Shown in pieces: positions 14,494 to 22,401 of a DNA stretch of 38,282 bases (positions are counted from its first letter, which is position 1; each line of letters opens with the position of its first letter). The position numbers and the translations under genes were made by a program. The DNA is from a virus. Location: positions 1 to 38,282 of IMG/VR virus record IMGVR_UViG_3300047409_000130, one strand, 5' to 3'. Below the pieces are notes generated by a model that saw only the letters and a list, made by a program, of their open reading frames with translations, made no database searches and was not told where the DNA came from.

Positions 14494-14918
14494 GCCCGCA
14501 TCGCCTCGCGGACCATCGTCGAGCTGATTCCGTCGGTGTACGGCACGTAGAAGATCTGGATGCCCGCCGCGTCGAGTTCCTCGGCCGTGAGGCCCAGCTG
14601 CGCGAGGTAGTCGCGCCCCTGCCAGTCGGAGCCGACGACGATGGCGTCCGGTGCCACCTCGAACACGACGTTCGCCGGGGAGCCGACCGTCGTCTGGTCG
14701 TTCGCTACCACGGCATCGACGAAGCGGCAGGCGCTCACGACCTCGATGCGCTGCTGGAACGGGATGACCGGCGCGTGATGCTTGAACGCCTCCACGAACT
14801 CGTCCGTGTTCACCGCCACGGTGATAGAGCCGTGGCCCGCGATCCGGCGGCAGCGCCGGAGCAGGTTGACGTGTCCGACGTGCCAGAGGTCGAACGTGCC
14901 GAGCGTGAGGACGTTCAT
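14490..14918 (-). CDS. TagD-like cytidylyltransferase
   Basis: A 142-residue enzyme, about the usual length of glycerol-3-phosphate cytidylyltransferases. It opens MNVLTLGTFDLWHVGHVNLL with the HxGH nucleotide-binding motif and ends with GISSTMVREAMRA, the I-S-S-T-x-x-R motif. The family transfers CMP to a phosphorylated alcohol or sugar (for example CDP-glycerol) or AMP/CMP to related substrates. ATG 14918 overlaps the preceding stop. It probably supplies an activated donor to the neighbouring transferases. Confidence 0.85.
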   Translation of the reverse strand: MNVLTLGTFDLWHVGHVNLLRRCRRIAGHGSITVAVNTDEFVEAFKHHAPVIPFQQRIEVVSACRFVDAVVANDQTTVGSPANVVFEVAPDAIVVGSDWQGRDYLAQLGLTAEELDAAGIQIFYVPYTDGISSTMVREAMRA

Positions 14919-15148
14919 CCGGCGACCGCCGGGTCGTAGGGCGTGACGCCGTTGTCTGCCAGCCATGTCGCACAGGCGTCGCGCATGGCGGTGGCCTTCG
15001 CGAGGTCCTCGTGGAGTCTCACGAGTTCGGCTGTCTGCTCGTTGACGGCCTCCACGAGGTGATCGACATCTCGCTGTTGTCTGTCGAGTTGGCGCTGCAT
15101 CGCCCGATGCGCCATGTGTTCCGGGGTGATCACGTCGTCGTCGTTCAT
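14915..15148 (-). CDS. Small coiled-coil protein in the glycan cassette (77 aa)
   Basis: A 77-residue protein overlapping its neighbours as ATGA on both sides. Residues 12-58 form one amphipathic coiled coil (HRAMQRQLDRQQRDVDHLVE, then AVNEQTAELVRLHEDLAKAT) followed by DNGVTPYDP. No family recognised. It may be an assembly or scaffold factor for the cassette, or a small virion component. Confidence 0.65.
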   Translation of the reverse strand: MNDDDVITPEHMAHRAMQRQLDRQQRDVDHLVEAVNEQTAELVRLHEDLAKATAMRDACATWLADNGVTPYDPAVAG

Positions 15149-16416
15149 CCGGCCACCTTCAATCGACGCCGCTGCTCGCGGTTGAGGCGCACCGGCACCT
15201 CGGACGCCATCTCCTCGAGGATCGGCTTCCAGTCGCGCTCGAACACGCGGTCGGCCCGGTAGTCGGCGGCGCGCTCCTGCGCCGCCTTCCGCCGCTCGTC
15301 CCAGCGGCCCTTCTTCCACTCCTCGTACGCCCGTTCGAGGGCGATGATGATCTGCGCGATGGAGGGCTTGCCGTAGTCGGCACCCTGGCGCGGATCCCAA
15401 TCGGGGTCGCAGTAGACGAGCCAGCCGTTCGGGTACTCGGCCGACGCCATGTCCTCCCAACTCCATGCCGTGCCGCGCACGAGTTCGGCCTGCGCCGTCC
15501 AGTTCGACGCGATGACGGGCACGCCGCACGCCTGCGCCTCGATGACGGGGATCCCGAAGCCTTCGCCGCGCGAGGTGGCGAGCAGGAGGTCGAACGACGA
15601 GTAGATGCCCGCCATGTGCTCGTCGGTGATGGAGTGCTTCTTGAGCGCGTACTGGTCGGCCCACATCACGCGGTCGGCCGGGATCTGCTTCTGGCCGAGC
15701 AGCGACGGCAGGTCCATCGCGTTGAAACCGCGTTGCAGCGTGTGGAGGTAGACATAGGCGTCGGAGTGGCGGCCCATGAACACGGCCAGTGCCGTCGCCA
15801 TGTCACCGAAGCCCTTGCGGTCGTAGGTCAGGGTGTCCGTGTTGGCGGCCACGATGCCCACGAGGAAAGCATCGTCGGGGACGTCGATCGCCTCGCGGAA
15901 GTCCGACTCCACCGGCCGGTAGACCGGCTCCACGGCGTGCGGCGCGTATCGGACCTCGAACGGCTTCTGGCCCGCAGTGACGAGGCTGTCGCGCAGCTCC
16001 ACCAGCCGGTCGTAGCCGTACCTGCTCATGGCGATGGCGAGGTGCGAGTTGACGAGCCACTGGTGCAGGACGATCGGGACCGGGAAGTGGTCGATCGGGA
16101 TCCAGCCCGCGACGCGCGGCACGCCCTCGAACGGGTCGCGCATCCCCTGCGTGTAGACCCATGCGTCGTACAGGCTGATGACCCAATCCGCCTCCGAGCG
16201 TTCCAGATCCTCGCGGATGCTGTCGCGCGAGTAGCGGTCGGTGCCGGATGAGCCGCGGACGAGCAGCCCTTCCCACTGCTGGTCGCCCCGCGTGCCGTCG
16301 TTCGCGACGAACTCGATGTCGTGGCCGGCCTTCGCGATCCGTCGCCCCACCTGCCGCGTCTGTGAGCCGTACCCCGACGGTGCCCACGGCGCATTAGAAA
16401 TCCATAAAACGTTCGT
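15145..16416 (-). CDS. GT4-family glycosyltransferase with apparent ACG start
   Basis: About 423 residues. The C-terminal half carries the GT-B/GT4 signature: EGFGIPVIEAQACGVPVIAS, with the E-x7-E pair. The first ATG or GTG-type codon in frame is GTG 16350, but the frame is open further upstream to a TGA and encodes NVLWISNAPWAPSGYGSQTR, a conserved GT4 N-terminus. That stretch starts at ACG 16416, six bases after GAGGGGAG, exactly where an ATG is expected. I therefore extend the gene and take ACG as a rare start, or a T-to-C difference in this sequence. First gene after the capsid gene and its hairpin; head of the glycan cassette. Confidence 0.8.
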   Translation of the reverse strand, partial: TNVLWISNAPWAPSGYGSQTRQVGRRIAKAGHDIEFVANDGTRGDQQWEGLLVRGSSGTDRYSRDSIREDLERSEADWVISLYDAWVYTQGMRDPFEGVPRVAGWIPIDHFPVPIVLHQWLVNSHLAIAMSRYGYDRLVELRDSLVTAGQKPFEVRYAPHAVEPVYRPVESDFREAIDVPDDAFLVGIVAANTDTLTYDRKGFGDMATALAVFMGRHSDAYVYLHTLQRGFNAMDLPSLLGQKQIPADRVMWADQYALKKHSITDEHMAGIYSSFDLLLATSRGEGFGIPVIEAQACGVPVIASNWTAQAELVRGTAWSWEDMASAEYPNGWLVYCDPDWDPRQGADYGKPSIAQIIIALERAYEEWKKGRWDERRKAAQERAADYRADRVFERDWKPILEEMASEVPVRLNREQRRRLKVAG

Positions 16417-16438
16417 ATTCGACTCCCCTCAGATTGGC

Positions 16439-16473
16439 GGCGGGAGGACCGCTGGGGGTCCGGTCCTCCCGCC
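16439..16473. terminator. Hairpin downstream of the capsid gene
   Basis: Perfect 12-bp inverted repeat GGCGGGAGGACC (16439-16450) / GGTCCTCCCGCC (16462-16473) with an 11-base loop, starting 10 bases after the capsid stop in the direction of transcription. No T tract follows, so a partial terminator or 3'-end stabiliser is likely. On the minus strand it runs into ATCTGAGGGGA, the ribosome-binding region of the GT4 gene. Confidence 0.8.
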
Positions 16474-16482
16474 TGGGTACTG

Positions 16483-17724
16483 CTACGTGTTAGCTGAGAC
16501 CAAGAAAGCAAGCGCGGTGACGTCTGCCACCTTCCCGCCTGCCCGGTAGACGGTCTTTAGGGCCACTTGGTCGATGTCGAACTTGAACTCCGTGGACGTG
16601 GCGACCCGGAGCGCCATCTGCTTGATGACGACTGCGGAGGGATCGCCGTAAATGACCGACTTCGTGGCCGAGGCCGGGGCTGCGAGGTACGGATCCTCAT
16701 AGACCGGCTGGCCGTCGAAGGTGTCCGGCTGGCCGCCCGCGATGGCCGAGTAGCCGGCGGGCTGCCAGAGGTACTGGCCGTTCTTGTCGGTGAACTTGCG
16801 GACCTTCTTGATCGCGCCGTTCGACATGATCCAGACGCCCACCTGGCGGTAGGGGTACTGGCGGCCGTACTTCAGATCGAGGAGATCCTCGTAGCCGAAG
16901 AACGTCGCCGTGCCGCCGCCCGAGAGGCCGCCGGCCGTGCCGCCGTTGTTGACCGCCGCGACGAGTGCCACGGTCAGGTCGGAGCCGAACTTGAGGCCGA
17001 TGGAGCGGCCCTGCGCCTTCGCGACGAGGGGCATGAGGCCGACCAGTTCGTCCTCAGTCGACTCGGCGGACAGGTACGACAGCGCCTTGTAGGCCGTCGT
17101 GGTGAGCGCGGCCGAACCGATGGTCGGCGTGCTCTCGGTGATCGCCGTGCCCTCACCGTTGGTGTAGGACGTCGGGTCCACCGTCAGGTTCGGCAGGTTG
17201 AGCGGCCGGCCGTTGTCCGCGTTGATGATCGAGGCGAGGTTGATCCACGGGCTGACGGTGCGCTGGTAGACGGCCACCTGCGTCGCGAAGTCCGTGGTGT
17301 AGAGCGCGCCGCTGTCGGAGAAGTCCGCGATCGCGCGCCTCTCCATGTCGACGGGCATCTCGATGAACAGCTCGCGCTCTGAGCGGGAGCCCTTGTACTC
17401 GGCCTGGATCGCGCGGATGTTCGCGAGCAGCCCGGCGTTCGAGAACGTCTGAGTCTGGGTCGAGCCGCTGGTGCTGTCGGTGACGTCACCGATGCGGCTG
17501 CGGACTGCCGACTCGAGGGCGACCGCGTCCGAGTCGAGCTTCGTCAGCTTCTCGATGCGGGCCTTGCGGGCGTCGGACGAGGCGATGAAGCGGTCGAACC
17601 GCTCCTCCTCTTCCGGCGACAGGTCGCGGCTTTCGGTTGCCGCCGTGTCGAGGATCGACCGGGCGTCGGCCTCGTCCTTGGCGCGAGCTTCGTACTCGCG
17701 GTTGATGTGCTCCGTGTTGTTCAC
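16483..17724 (-). CDS. HK97-type major capsid protein
   Basis: A 413-residue protein starting at GTG 17724 behind AAGGAG. Residues 1-75 are a charged helical scaffold-like delta domain (YEARAKDEADARSILDTAAT, EEERFDRFIASSDARKARIE). The rest is the HK97 fold: a VYQRTVSPWINLASI strand, the NLPNLTVDPTSY E-loop region, and LKYGRQYPYRQVGVWIMSNG, GDPSAVVIKQMALRVATSTE and DQVALKTVYRAGG near the end. The delta domain would be removed by the neighbouring protease. Two hairpin-linked features (strong ribosome-binding site, downstream hairpin) fit high expression. Confidence 0.92.
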   Translation of the reverse strand: MNNTEHINREYEARAKDEADARSILDTAATESRDLSPEEEERFDRFIASSDARKARIEKLTKLDSDAVALESAVRSRIGDVTDSTSGSTQTQTFSNAGLLANIRAIQAEYKGSRSERELFIEMPVDMERRAIADFSDSGALYTTDFATQVAVYQRTVSPWINLASIINADNGRPLNLPNLTVDPTSYTNGEGTAITESTPTIGSAALTTTAYKALSYLSAESTEDELVGLMPLVAKAQGRSIGLKFGSDLTVALVAAVNNGGTAGGLSGGGTATFFGYEDLLDLKYGRQYPYRQVGVWIMSNGAIKKVRKFTDKNGQYLWQPAGYSAIAGGQPDTFDGQPVYEDPYLAAPASATKSVIYGDPSAVVIKQMALRVATSTEFKFDIDQVALKTVYRAGGKVADVTALAFLVSANT

Positions 17725-17836
17725 GGTCGGGTACTCCTTCGGTTGTGAGGAGCCCGGCCCTTGCGTGGTGACTTCGGTGGTGGCCTCCCGAGTGAGGCTC
17801 CGAGCGAAGCTCCGAGGTGTAGCCCTGGCAGATGTC

Positions 17837-18556
17837 CTACGACGCGATGGCGGCGAGCCGTTCGCGTGCGCGGGCGAGTTTCGGGCCGACGAACGGCTCG
17901 TCGGCATGGGCGTTGATGGCGATCTGGAGGAGGCCGTGCTGTTCGGACGTGAGCTTCACGTCCGGGTCACGCAGGATGCGGAACGCCTGGAGGAGTTCGT
18001 CGGGATCGGCGTCGATCTCCTCCGCGAGCGCCCGGACAGTGGCGACGGTGTCGGGGTATGCCGGTGAGTTGGCGATGGAGACTTCCGGGCCGATCTTCAC
18101 CTCGCGCAGGAGGCGAAGAGAGCCGAGGGTGTCCTTCTGCCACTCCTCCTCGACCTTTGCGAAGCGGAACGACATCCCCGACACGTCGCCGCGGGCGATC
18201 GCATCGCGGACGGGCCGACCCCATTCGTTGTCGGGGAGCGTGGCTCGCGCGCGGAGGCCGCGGCCGTCCTGTTCGAGGGACAGCGTCCCTGACCTCGTCC
18301 GACCGAGAGGGAGCGCCGTCATGTCGTGCTGCCAGAGCAGCAAGACGTCGGGGTTGGCTGCGAGCGTTCGGGTGAAGGCACCGGGGACGATCACTTCGCG
18401 GAACCGCTTCCCGCCGCCCACGCCGGGGAACTGCATCGACAGCGACGGCAGGTCGAACACGGCGGCATAGCCGTCGAAGGTCATGCCATCCGACGAGGCG
18501 CGCATCTCGAAGTCGGCCTCGGGCCACATGTCCGCGGTGCGGAATTCGTACGTCAT
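17837..18556 (-). CDS. HK97-family prohead maturation protease
   Basis: A 239-residue serine protease of the U35/HK97 type. The DGYAAVFDLPS opening, the catalytic-His region LLLWQHDMTALPLGRTRSG and the catalytic-Ser region IARGDVSGMSFRFAKVEEEW are all present in order. The last ~60 residues are a helical scaffold-like extension. It trims the capsid delta domain and itself during head maturation. ATG 18556 lies 1 base after the portal stop. Confidence 0.9.
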   Translation of the reverse strand: MTYEFRTADMWPEADFEMRASSDGMTFDGYAAVFDLPSLSMQFPGVGGGKRFREVIVPGAFTRTLAANPDVLLLWQHDMTALPLGRTRSGTLSLEQDGRGLRARATLPDNEWGRPVRDAIARGDVSGMSFRFAKVEEEWQKDTLGSLRLLREVKIGPEVSIANSPAYPDTVATVRALAEEIDADPDELLQAFRILRDPDVKLTSEQHGLLQIAINAHADEPFVGPKLARARERLAAIAS

Positions 18557-18557
18557 G

Positions 18558-19910
18558 TCAGGCCGCCTTTCCGGCTGGAGGGAATGAAGGCGCGGGCGCG
18601 GCTTTCGGCTCGCCCTCGCCGCTGCCCGGAGGGACGGGCGGGTTGTTGAGGTTGGCGTCAACCGGAGCGCCGGGGATCGGGGCCGCGGTGGCCAGATCCT
18701 TGAGCGGCACCATCTGGCGCTGCATGTAGAGCATGTCGCCGGGGTCGGTGGCGTTTGGATCGACCGGCGGGAGGTCTTCGTTCGCGCGCGCTTCGTGCGG
18801 CGTGAGGAAGCCGCCCTGCACCCCGGCCGCGTGCGCCTGGTAGCGGGTGAGGAGGCTCGTCCGGGCGACGTGGTCGAGGTTGAACTTGAACTCGGCGGCG
18901 GCGTTCGGGTCCGCGATGTGGCTGGGCACCGAGACGAGCCGGTTGTGGTGCGCCTCGATCCGCAACGCGAGCGGCAGGACCGCGTAATCGCGGAACTCGT
19001 CGCGCCACACGTCGGCCGAGGCGTACGACGACGCACCCGGCTCCTGCGAACCGGCCATGTTCGGCGGCACGCCATAGGGCCGGCACAGATCCTCGACGCT
19101 GAACTTCCGCGTCGCGAGCATCTGCGCCTGTTCGGGCGATGGGGCGAGGTTCGGAACGAACTTCGCGCCGCCCGTCAGCACGCCGATGGCGTGGCTGTTC
19201 TGGTTGCCGACGTGCTTCTTCCGCAGCGACTCCGCGAGTTCGGTCTTCTGCACCTTGTCGAGCTGGCCGGGCACCTCGACGCCGAACGACAGCGTCGCGC
19301 CCTGCCCGAAGAACCGCGCGCCGAAGTCCTCGGCTGCGACGGCAGAGCCGATACCGCGACGGAGCGCCTCGAGGGGCGACATGCCGCGAAGCGAGCCCGA
19401 CCGCCAGAGCCATTTCCCGTGGAGCATCTCCATCGGGCCGAGCGTGCTGATAGTCCGGCCTGTCTCGTCCTTGACGTCGTACAGCGGGCCGGGTCGGACG
19501 ACGACTCGCGAGGGCGGGATGACCGTGAGCACTTGCGGATCCAGCACGTACGGGTAGACGTGCGTGAAGAAGTTTCCCTCGAGCAGGAGGTCAACCGCGA
19601 TCTGTGCGAAGTAGTCGCTGATGGTGTAGCTGGGGTCGGTCGGGTCCGGCGTCACGAGCCAGGTCGGCTTCACGAACTCGGGGAACGACTTGCCGCCGAC
19701 CTTGAGGATGATGTCCTTCGGTGACTGCGAGACGGCCGCCGACAGGAGATCCACGCAGCGCCAGACCGTCGTGAGGCTGAGAGCGACGTTCGCGGACACG
19801 AGCACGCCAGCTGACGTGGCCCGCCCCGTCACCGGGCCATCCACGCCGTCGTCGCGGGTCAGCCAGCCCGTGTCGTTGCGTTCCTCGAAGCGTTGTGCCA
19901 GTAGGCCCAT
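18558..19910 (-). CDS. HK97-type portal protein
   Basis: A 450-residue protein with portal hallmarks: LSLTTVWRCVDLLSAAVSQS near residue 50, LEGNFFTHVYP, MLHGKWLWRSGSLRGMSPLE, a long stem/crown region and VEDLCRPYGVPPNMAGSQEP. The C-terminal ~40 residues are Pro/Ala-rich. It forms the dodecameric DNA channel and docks the terminase. ATG 19910 overlaps the preceding stop as TGATG. Confidence 0.92.
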   Translation of the reverse strand: MGLLAQRFEERNDTGWLTRDDGVDGPVTGRATSAGVLVSANVALSLTTVWRCVDLLSAAVSQSPKDIILKVGGKSFPEFVKPTWLVTPDPTDPSYTISDYFAQIAVDLLLEGNFFTHVYPYVLDPQVLTVIPPSRVVVRPGPLYDVKDETGRTISTLGPMEMLHGKWLWRSGSLRGMSPLEALRRGIGSAVAAEDFGARFFGQGATLSFGVEVPGQLDKVQKTELAESLRKKHVGNQNSHAIGVLTGGAKFVPNLAPSPEQAQMLATRKFSVEDLCRPYGVPPNMAGSQEPGASSYASADVWRDEFRDYAVLPLALRIEAHHNRLVSVPSHIADPNAAAEFKFNLDHVARTSLLTRYQAHAAGVQGGFLTPHEARANEDLPPVDPNATDPGDMLYMQRQMVPLKDLATAAPIPGAPVDANLNNPPVPPGSGEGEPKAAPAPSFPPAGKAA

Positions 19911-20113
19911 CAGTCGGCCCTCCGCGGTACGGTGAGCGCGATCCCGACGAGCAGGGCGACGGCCCCGACGACGGCGGCGGGACCATAGGTGGAGATGCCG
20001 AGCGAGGCATACGCGAGGCACACGGTGCCGATGAGCAGGAACGCGCCCTCGAGGCCGACCGACGACGCGGCGGACACGAGCAGGGTGCGGAGGGCGACAG
20101 CCGCGCGCTTCAT
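19910..20113 (-). CDS. Small two-span membrane protein between terminase and portal
   Basis: A 67-residue protein with two hydrophobic segments (GAFLLIGTVCLAYASLGI and AAVVGAVALLVGIALTV) and basic ends (MKRAAVALR, PRRAD). Coupled on both sides by ATGA/TGATG overlaps. Small membrane proteins are often encoded here in high-GC phages; the function is unknown. A holin is possible but the true lysis genes are elsewhere. Confidence 0.7.
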   Translation of the reverse strand: MKRAAVALRTLLVSAASSVGLEGAFLLIGTVCLAYASLGISTYGPAAVVGAVALLVGIALTVPRRAD

Positions 20114-21585
20114 AGGGCGATGAACTCCACGGCGGGAGCGACGTCGACGTGCTGCGCCTGCTGGACAGCCAAGGCGAGCGCAACTGCGGCGTCGATCCGG
20201 CCGCGGCTCTTGCCCTTCGAGAGGATGAAGCCCCGGTCGTTTGACCTCGGCACCGCGTTGAGCACCTGCGTCGCGAACTCAGCCGTGCCGTCGTGCGTGA
20301 GGCCGCGCTGCTGGATGAGTTCGTAGAGGTTCCCGACGGCCGGCGTCATCCGCTCGATCGACTGCGGGATCTCGACCATCTTCACGCCTTCGTCGCTGAG
20401 CATCTTGGCCGGCACATCGAAGAAGCGCGGGTCGTAGCTGACGGCTTCGATCTGGTAGCGGTCGTCAAGCTCGCGGATGTACTGCATCGCCTCGGTCAGA
20501 TCGACGGGTGTCTCCGGCGTCGGCACCCAGATCCGCGCCATCGCGTGAAGCCGCCCGTCCTCGCGGCGCTGGACTACGACGACAGCCGTGGAGTCGCGCT
20601 TGATGCCAGCGTCCAGGCCGACCCACGTCGGTGCGCCATCGACGAGATCCCACGGGGAGGTGAGCGCCTCCCACGTCGCCTTGCCAGAAGCGCCGAGCCA
20701 TGCGTCCGTGCCGTCTACCCACTGGCCGAGACGGAAGAGGCGGAAGTGCGCCTCGGGCGTGATGCCGAGGTCGTTGGCGAGAGCCGTTTCGCGGAGGAAG
20801 CCGGCCGCGATCGCGGGGTTCGCCTTGCGCCACGCGGTCCGGTCATCCAGCTCGCAGCCTTCGGGCGCGGAGAACTCCTTGAACACGAACCCGGTCGGCT
20901 TTGCGCCCTCGAGGAGCGCCTGCCGGAGATGATGGAGTGCGTTCAGCCGGTCCAGACCGGGCGTACCGAGGCCGATCGCCACCGAACGGTCACGCTTGCC
21001 GGAAGCGAGGCGCAGCGAGTCCCACGACTCGATGGGCTGGAAGCCGATCTCGTCCACGATGGCGAGGGAATAGTCGAGCCCTTGGAGCCCGTCGGGGTCG
21101 TTGGAGATGGGGAACATCGTCCCCTCGTTCGCCGGCACGTCGACTCGACTCGTCCCGATCCCGGTGAAGATGAGCGAACGGCGTAGCAGTTCCGGCTCGT
21201 TGCGGATCATCGACGCGGCGACGCCGTAGCAGGAACGGATGGCCTGCCCGACCGTCGTCGCGATGATTGGCACCTGGGGAGCGCCTGTCTCGTCGTCGTC
21301 GAACAGCGCCCACGTCGCGAGCGCGCCGCCGCCGGACGACTTGCCGTTGCCGCGCGGTGTCTGGAGGACAGCCGAGTCCACGCCGTCCGCAAGCGCGTCC
21401 TCGAGGAACTCCTTCTGGAACTTCGCGAGCTTCAACGGCTGGCCGTGGCCCTTGCCCTTCGGTGGTCGGCAGTAGGTCTCGATGAACTTGATGGCGCGGC
21501 CGTGCCGGCTCTTGATGCGCCACGACTTCCACGGGCCGGCGGACGCATCAGCGACGCGCTTGGAGGCGTTGCCGTTCGGGTTCAC
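20110..21585 (-). CDS. Terminase large subunit
   Basis: A 491-residue packaging motor. ATPase: Walker A-like LQTPRGNGKSSGG near residue 75-87 and Walker B YSLAIVDEIGF near 170. Nuclease: acidic residues in TWVGLDAGIKRDSTAVVVVQ, EAVSYDPRFFDVPA and RGRIDAAVALALAVQQ. GTG start at 21585 overlaps the HNH stop (GTGA). It cleaves and translocates DNA through the portal. HK97-like terminase of the type that pairs with an HNH endonuclease. Confidence 0.93.
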   Translation of the reverse strand: MNPNGNASKRVADASAGPWKSWRIKSRHGRAIKFIETYCRPPKGKGHGQPLKLAKFQKEFLEDALADGVDSAVLQTPRGNGKSSGGGALATWALFDDDETGAPQVPIIATTVGQAIRSCYGVAASMIRNEPELLRRSLIFTGIGTSRVDVPANEGTMFPISNDPDGLQGLDYSLAIVDEIGFQPIESWDSLRLASGKRDRSVAIGLGTPGLDRLNALHHLRQALLEGAKPTGFVFKEFSAPEGCELDDRTAWRKANPAIAAGFLRETALANDLGITPEAHFRLFRLGQWVDGTDAWLGASGKATWEALTSPWDLVDGAPTWVGLDAGIKRDSTAVVVVQRREDGRLHAMARIWVPTPETPVDLTEAMQYIRELDDRYQIEAVSYDPRFFDVPAKMLSDEGVKMVEIPQSIERMTPAVGNLYELIQQRGLTHDGTAEFATQVLNAVPRSNDRGFILSKGKSRGRIDAAVALALAVQQAQHVDVAPAVEFIAL

Positions 21586-21953
21586 TGCGCCCTACCGCCG
21601 TTGTAAGTAATCGGACCGCTAGCAGGCCGTCGTGGCGGCGCGACCGTTTGAGTTTTTCGGACCCCCCCTCGGCTGCGTCGCAACCCATCGGCGAAGTTGC
21701 AATGCCGACACGCGGGCGACAGCGAGCCGTCGTCGTTGTGCTGGGCGGTGTCGCTCACGCCGGTGCAGCCACGCAGACGGAGGGAGCACGGCTCACCCAG
21801 CAGCGGTGCTCGCTCCCGCAGATACGCTGCGTCATAGCCTCGCTGCGTGGAGCTCACGCCGTATCCGTGACGTGGTGACACACGGTCACACGTCGAGCAT
21901 CGACGCCCATGAGGGATGAGCGCACCGCAGTCGATGCACGTTCGCATCGGCAT
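21582..21953 (-). CDS. HNH endonuclease next to terminase
   Basis: A 123-residue protein with a zinc knuckle (RTCIDCGALIPHGRRCSTCD) and an HNH core (GVSDTAQHNDDGSLSPACRH with CN following). HNH nucleases encoded beside an HK97-type large terminase are known to assist cos cleavage and DNA maturation. This suggests cohesive-end packaging, as inference. ATG 21953 overlaps the upstream stop. Confidence 0.85.
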   Translation of the reverse strand: MPMRTCIDCGALIPHGRRCSTCDRVSPRHGYGVSSTQRGYDAAYLRERAPLLGEPCSLRLRGCTGVSDTAQHNDDGSLSPACRHCNFADGLRRSRGGVRKTQTVAPPRRPASGPITYNGGRAQ

Positions 21954-22246
21954 CAGTCCGCCCTCGCCTTGAATGGGTCGGTCCAGTCGGAGTAGCGCGT
22001 CGCGCCGCTGTTCTCATAGCGTGCGCGGTACCACGTCGTGGTCGAACCGTTGGGGTCGTACGCTTTGTAGTACGTGGTGCCGGAAACGATGGTTACGGTC
22101 GGCGTGCTGCCCGTGCCCGAGAGGTCGGCGTACGTGCCGTCTGATGCGGAGGACGACTGCACATGCGTCACCGCTGACGCGCCATACATACCCGTGGTCA
22201 CGATGTCGTCGGAGTCGATCACGGTGATGAGGATCACGTTCGCCAT
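21953..22246 (-). CDS. Small fibronectin-like protein (97 aa)
   Basis: Starts at ATG 22246 (TGATG overlap). A beta-rich sequence with Tyr/Trp-rich strands (SGTTYYKAYDPNGSTTTWYR, ARYENSGATRYSDWTDPFK) resembles a single fibronectin type III-like module. It follows the receptor-binding genes and precedes HNH, so it is probably a virion accessory domain. No family match claimed. Confidence 0.65.
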   Translation of the reverse strand: MANVILITVIDSDDIVTTGMYGASAVTHVQSSSASDGTYADLSGTGSTPTVTIVSGTTYYKAYDPNGSTTTWYRARYENSGATRYSDWTDPFKARAD

Positions 22247-22401
22247 CAGTCCACCCTCGCGCTGGGCTGCGGGTGCTCGGCTACTGCCACAGGTGCAGGT
22301 GTAGACGGATCGAGGACGGGCAGCAGTTGGTGGGCAGTGACAGTCGGGGGCTCGCCGCCAATGAGCACCGCACCCGGCCACCAGATCAGCAGGAGCAGCA
22401 T
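22246..22401 (-). CDS. 51-residue microprotein with N-terminal hydrophobic segment
   Basis: Fits exactly between two genes, with TGATG overlaps on both sides. It begins MLLLLIWWPGAVLIGG and continues as a Pro/Ala/Val-rich linker (DPSTPAPVAVAEHPQP). It could be a membrane-anchored or signal-bearing peptide. The perfect coupling is the evidence that it is translated. Confidence 0.5.
   Translation of the reverse strand: MLLLLIWWPGAVLIGGEPPTVTAHQLLPVLDPSTPAPVAVAEHPQPSARVD

Noticed and set aside
16026-16511. Alternative frame upstream of GT4 (starting near ATA/ATG at 16418-16400)
   Set aside because: Gives an Arg-rich shadow sequence with no GT4 features, whereas the chosen frame carries the conserved N-terminus.
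16541-16555. GCCCGGTAGACGGT shared between the capsid gene end and 28735
   Set aside because: A 14-base match is expected by chance a few times in a GC-rich genome of this size, and one copy is plain coding sequence.
17725-17836. Short gene or terminator between protease and capsid
   Set aside because: The gap holds only the capsid ribosome-binding site and a short GCTCCGAG direct repeat; no convincing stem or open frame.
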